From NCBI GenBank assembly GCA_013203265.1, contig JABMQK010000209.1:1-25009 (forward strand): DNA of 25,009 nucleotides, written 5' to 3'. Source of the stretch: a bacterium (lineage in GTDB: Bacteria; Omnitrophota; Gorgyraeia; Velamenicoccales; JABMQK01). The position numbers and the translations under genes are program-made. Shown one piece after another: positions 24,304 to 25,009 of this stretch; position 1 is the stretch's first letter, and every line of letters starts with the position of its first letter. The notes under the pieces were generated by a model. The model searched no databases. It was not told the DNA's origin and saw nothing but the letters and a program-made list of their open reading frames with translations.

Positions 24304-24505
24304 CGAACATAAGTTTGTTAGCTGAATTTGACCCCCCACCACTTTTTATTAGACATCGTTCATTAAAAGTGGTGGGGGGTTTAATTCGCACAGTGACTTA
24401 TGTCTTTCGACCACGCTCAGGACATAATCCTGAGTTTATCGAAGGATTATGTTTACTCACTTTGTTCGTTCCATAAGTCACGTGCTCATTAAAAGGGGGA
24501 GTGTT
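24272..24505 (+). repeat. Three-hairpin junction element, copy 2 (dapF-dapA)
   Basis: Same architecture as 1788-2040. Hairpin I: perfect 10-bp stem 24285-24294/24308-24317, with the dapF stop (24301-24303) in its loop. Hairpin II: 24324-24346/24365-24387, matching 21 of 23 positions, with a short 18-base loop instead of 79. Hairpin III: perfect 10-bp stem 24393-24402/24472-24481. The spacers are six bases (I to II) and five (II to III; six in copy 1). The dapA ATG is exactly 24 bases after hairpin III, as for rpmF, and the AAGGGGGAG ribosome site is in that interval. The stem sequences differ from copy 1 with matching changes on both strands. Hairpin III carries REP-like units inside it. Confidence 0.85.
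24398..24452. repeat. REP-like units nested inside hairpin III of the dapF-dapA element
   Basis: TTATGTC (24398-24404) pairs with GACATAA (24421-24427) around a TTTCGACCACGCTCAG loop. ACATAATCC (24422-24430) pairs perfectly with GGATTATGT (24444-24452) around TGAGTTTATCGAA. The two stems share bases and cannot form together. The loop cores match those of the cluster at 2354-2470, whereas the stems do not. These units occupy most of the apex of hairpin III; the rpmF copy has a simple GTCCG/CGGAC stem there instead. Confidence 0.75.
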
Positions 24506-25009
24506 ATGTCTAAAGTTTTTAAGGGCTCTATGGTTGCAATTGTTACACCTTTTTCCGCCTCTGGCGGAAAAGATTTGGTAGTTGATGAAAAGAAATTAAG
24601 AGAGTTGGTGAAATTTCAAATTGATAATGGCACTAGTGGGATTATTCCTTGTGGGACGACTGGAGAGTCTCCAACTTTAGACTATAATGAGCACGATAAG
24701 GTAATCGAGATTTGTATTGAAGTTGCCAAAGGAAAAATTCCTGTAATCGCTGGAACAGGGTCTAATTCTACTGACGAAGCGATTAGAATAACAAAACATG
24801 CTGCCAAGGCCGGAGCAGATGCATCATTGCAGGTTTCACCATACTATAATAAACCAACGCAGAAAGGTCTATATCTACATTTTAAAGCTATAGCTGATTC
24901 TGTTGATATTCCTATTATTCTTTATAATATTGCCGGACGCACAGGGGTAAATATTGAGCCAGAGACAATGGCAAAACTAGCACAGAATTGTAAAAATATC
25001 GTTGGTGTA
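24506..25009 (+). CDS. dapA: 4-hydroxy-tetrahydrodipicolinate synthase (5' part)
   Basis: Condenses aspartate semialdehyde with pyruvate, the first step of the DAP/lysine branch. The window contains the first 168 codons with no stop; the gene runs off the edge. The translation starts MSKVFKGSMVAIVTPF and has the pyruvate-binding loop PCGTTGESPTL, SPYYNKPTQKGLY with the proton-relay tyrosine, and YNIAGRTGVN. The last usually reads YNVPGRTG, so Ala replaces the common Pro. The Schiff-base lysine lies just beyond the window end. Strong ribosome site AAGGGGGAG. It completes the local set asd-lysA-dapF-dapA. Confidence 0.94.
   Translation, partial: MSKVFKGSMVAIVTPFSASGGKDLVVDEKKLRELVKFQIDNGTSGIIPCGTTGESPTLDYNEHDKVIEICIEVAKGKIPVIAGTGSNSTDEAIRITKHAAKAGADASLQVSPYYNKPTQKGLYLHFKAIADSVDIPIILYNIAGRTGVNIEPETMAKLAQNCKNIVGV

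Noticed and set aside
24304..24505. Known lysine riboswitch before dapA
   Set aside because: I see none of the conserved lysine riboswitch core; the region is explained by the three-hairpin element shared with the rpmF junction.

Overview
The window is a compact, strongly co-directional stretch of bacterial chromosome. Every supported gene is on the + strand, the sequence is visibly A+T-rich, and most gene gaps are under 40 bases. It holds 23 complete protein genes plus the 5' part of one more (dapA), with no rRNA, tRNA, CRISPR or transposase gene. The gene order, the low-GC coding style and the mobile palindromes (a GCCTGCCT-type palindrome read in frame as PALPAGRQ, and TTCGAC...GCTCAGG repeats) suggest an uncultivated candidate-phylum bacterium. 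Omnitrophota is my best guess; this is an inference, not proven by the sequence. A full diaminopimelate branch (asd, dapA, dapF, lysA) fits a bacterium that makes its own lysine and probably a meso-DAP cell wall.

Layout. 1-260: palindrome-rich non-coding DNA. 261-1816: rsmD, coaD and a yceD/DUF177 gene. 1817-2040: a three-hairpin element. 2041-7006: rpmF, a repeat-filled 313-base gap, then plsX-fabD-fabG-acpP-fabF (phospholipid and type II fatty acid synthesis; fabH is absent). 7046-9842: leuC-leuD-leuB. 9867-10955: asd with an in-frame palindromic insertion. 10957-12543: a CPBP-type membrane protease. 12536-13312: truA. 13347-14340: rplM-rpsI, with its own near-consensus promoter and a terminator. 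14401-22168: argC-argJ-argB-argD-argF-argG-argH, the complete route from glutamate to arginine with ArgJ recycling the acetyl group. 22174-24303: lysA and dapF. 24304-24505: a second copy of the three-hairpin element. 24506-end: dapA, cut by the window edge.

The genes form a biosynthetic core: lipid synthesis (plsX to fabF), leucine (leuCDB, with leuA not in the window), the aspartate family (asd, dapA, dapF, lysA) and arginine. Ribosome genes (rpmF, rplM, rpsI), rRNA and tRNA modification genes (rsmD, truA) and coenzyme A synthesis (coaD) are interleaved. ATGA overlaps (leuC/leuD, argD/argF, argF/argG) and zero gaps (argC/argJ) point to translational coupling.

The most interesting signal is the repeat system. 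Two elements (about 1788-2040 and 24272-24505) share three consecutive hairpins. Their stems differ in sequence, but nearly every change is matched on the opposite strand. Each begins inside the last codons of the upstream gene, holds that gene's stop codon in the first hairpin loop, and ends exactly 24 bases before the next gene's ATG with the ribosome binding site inside that interval. The second copy also carries, within its third hairpin, REP-like units of the same family that fill the rpmF-plsX gap. A different palindrome has been accepted in frame by asd.
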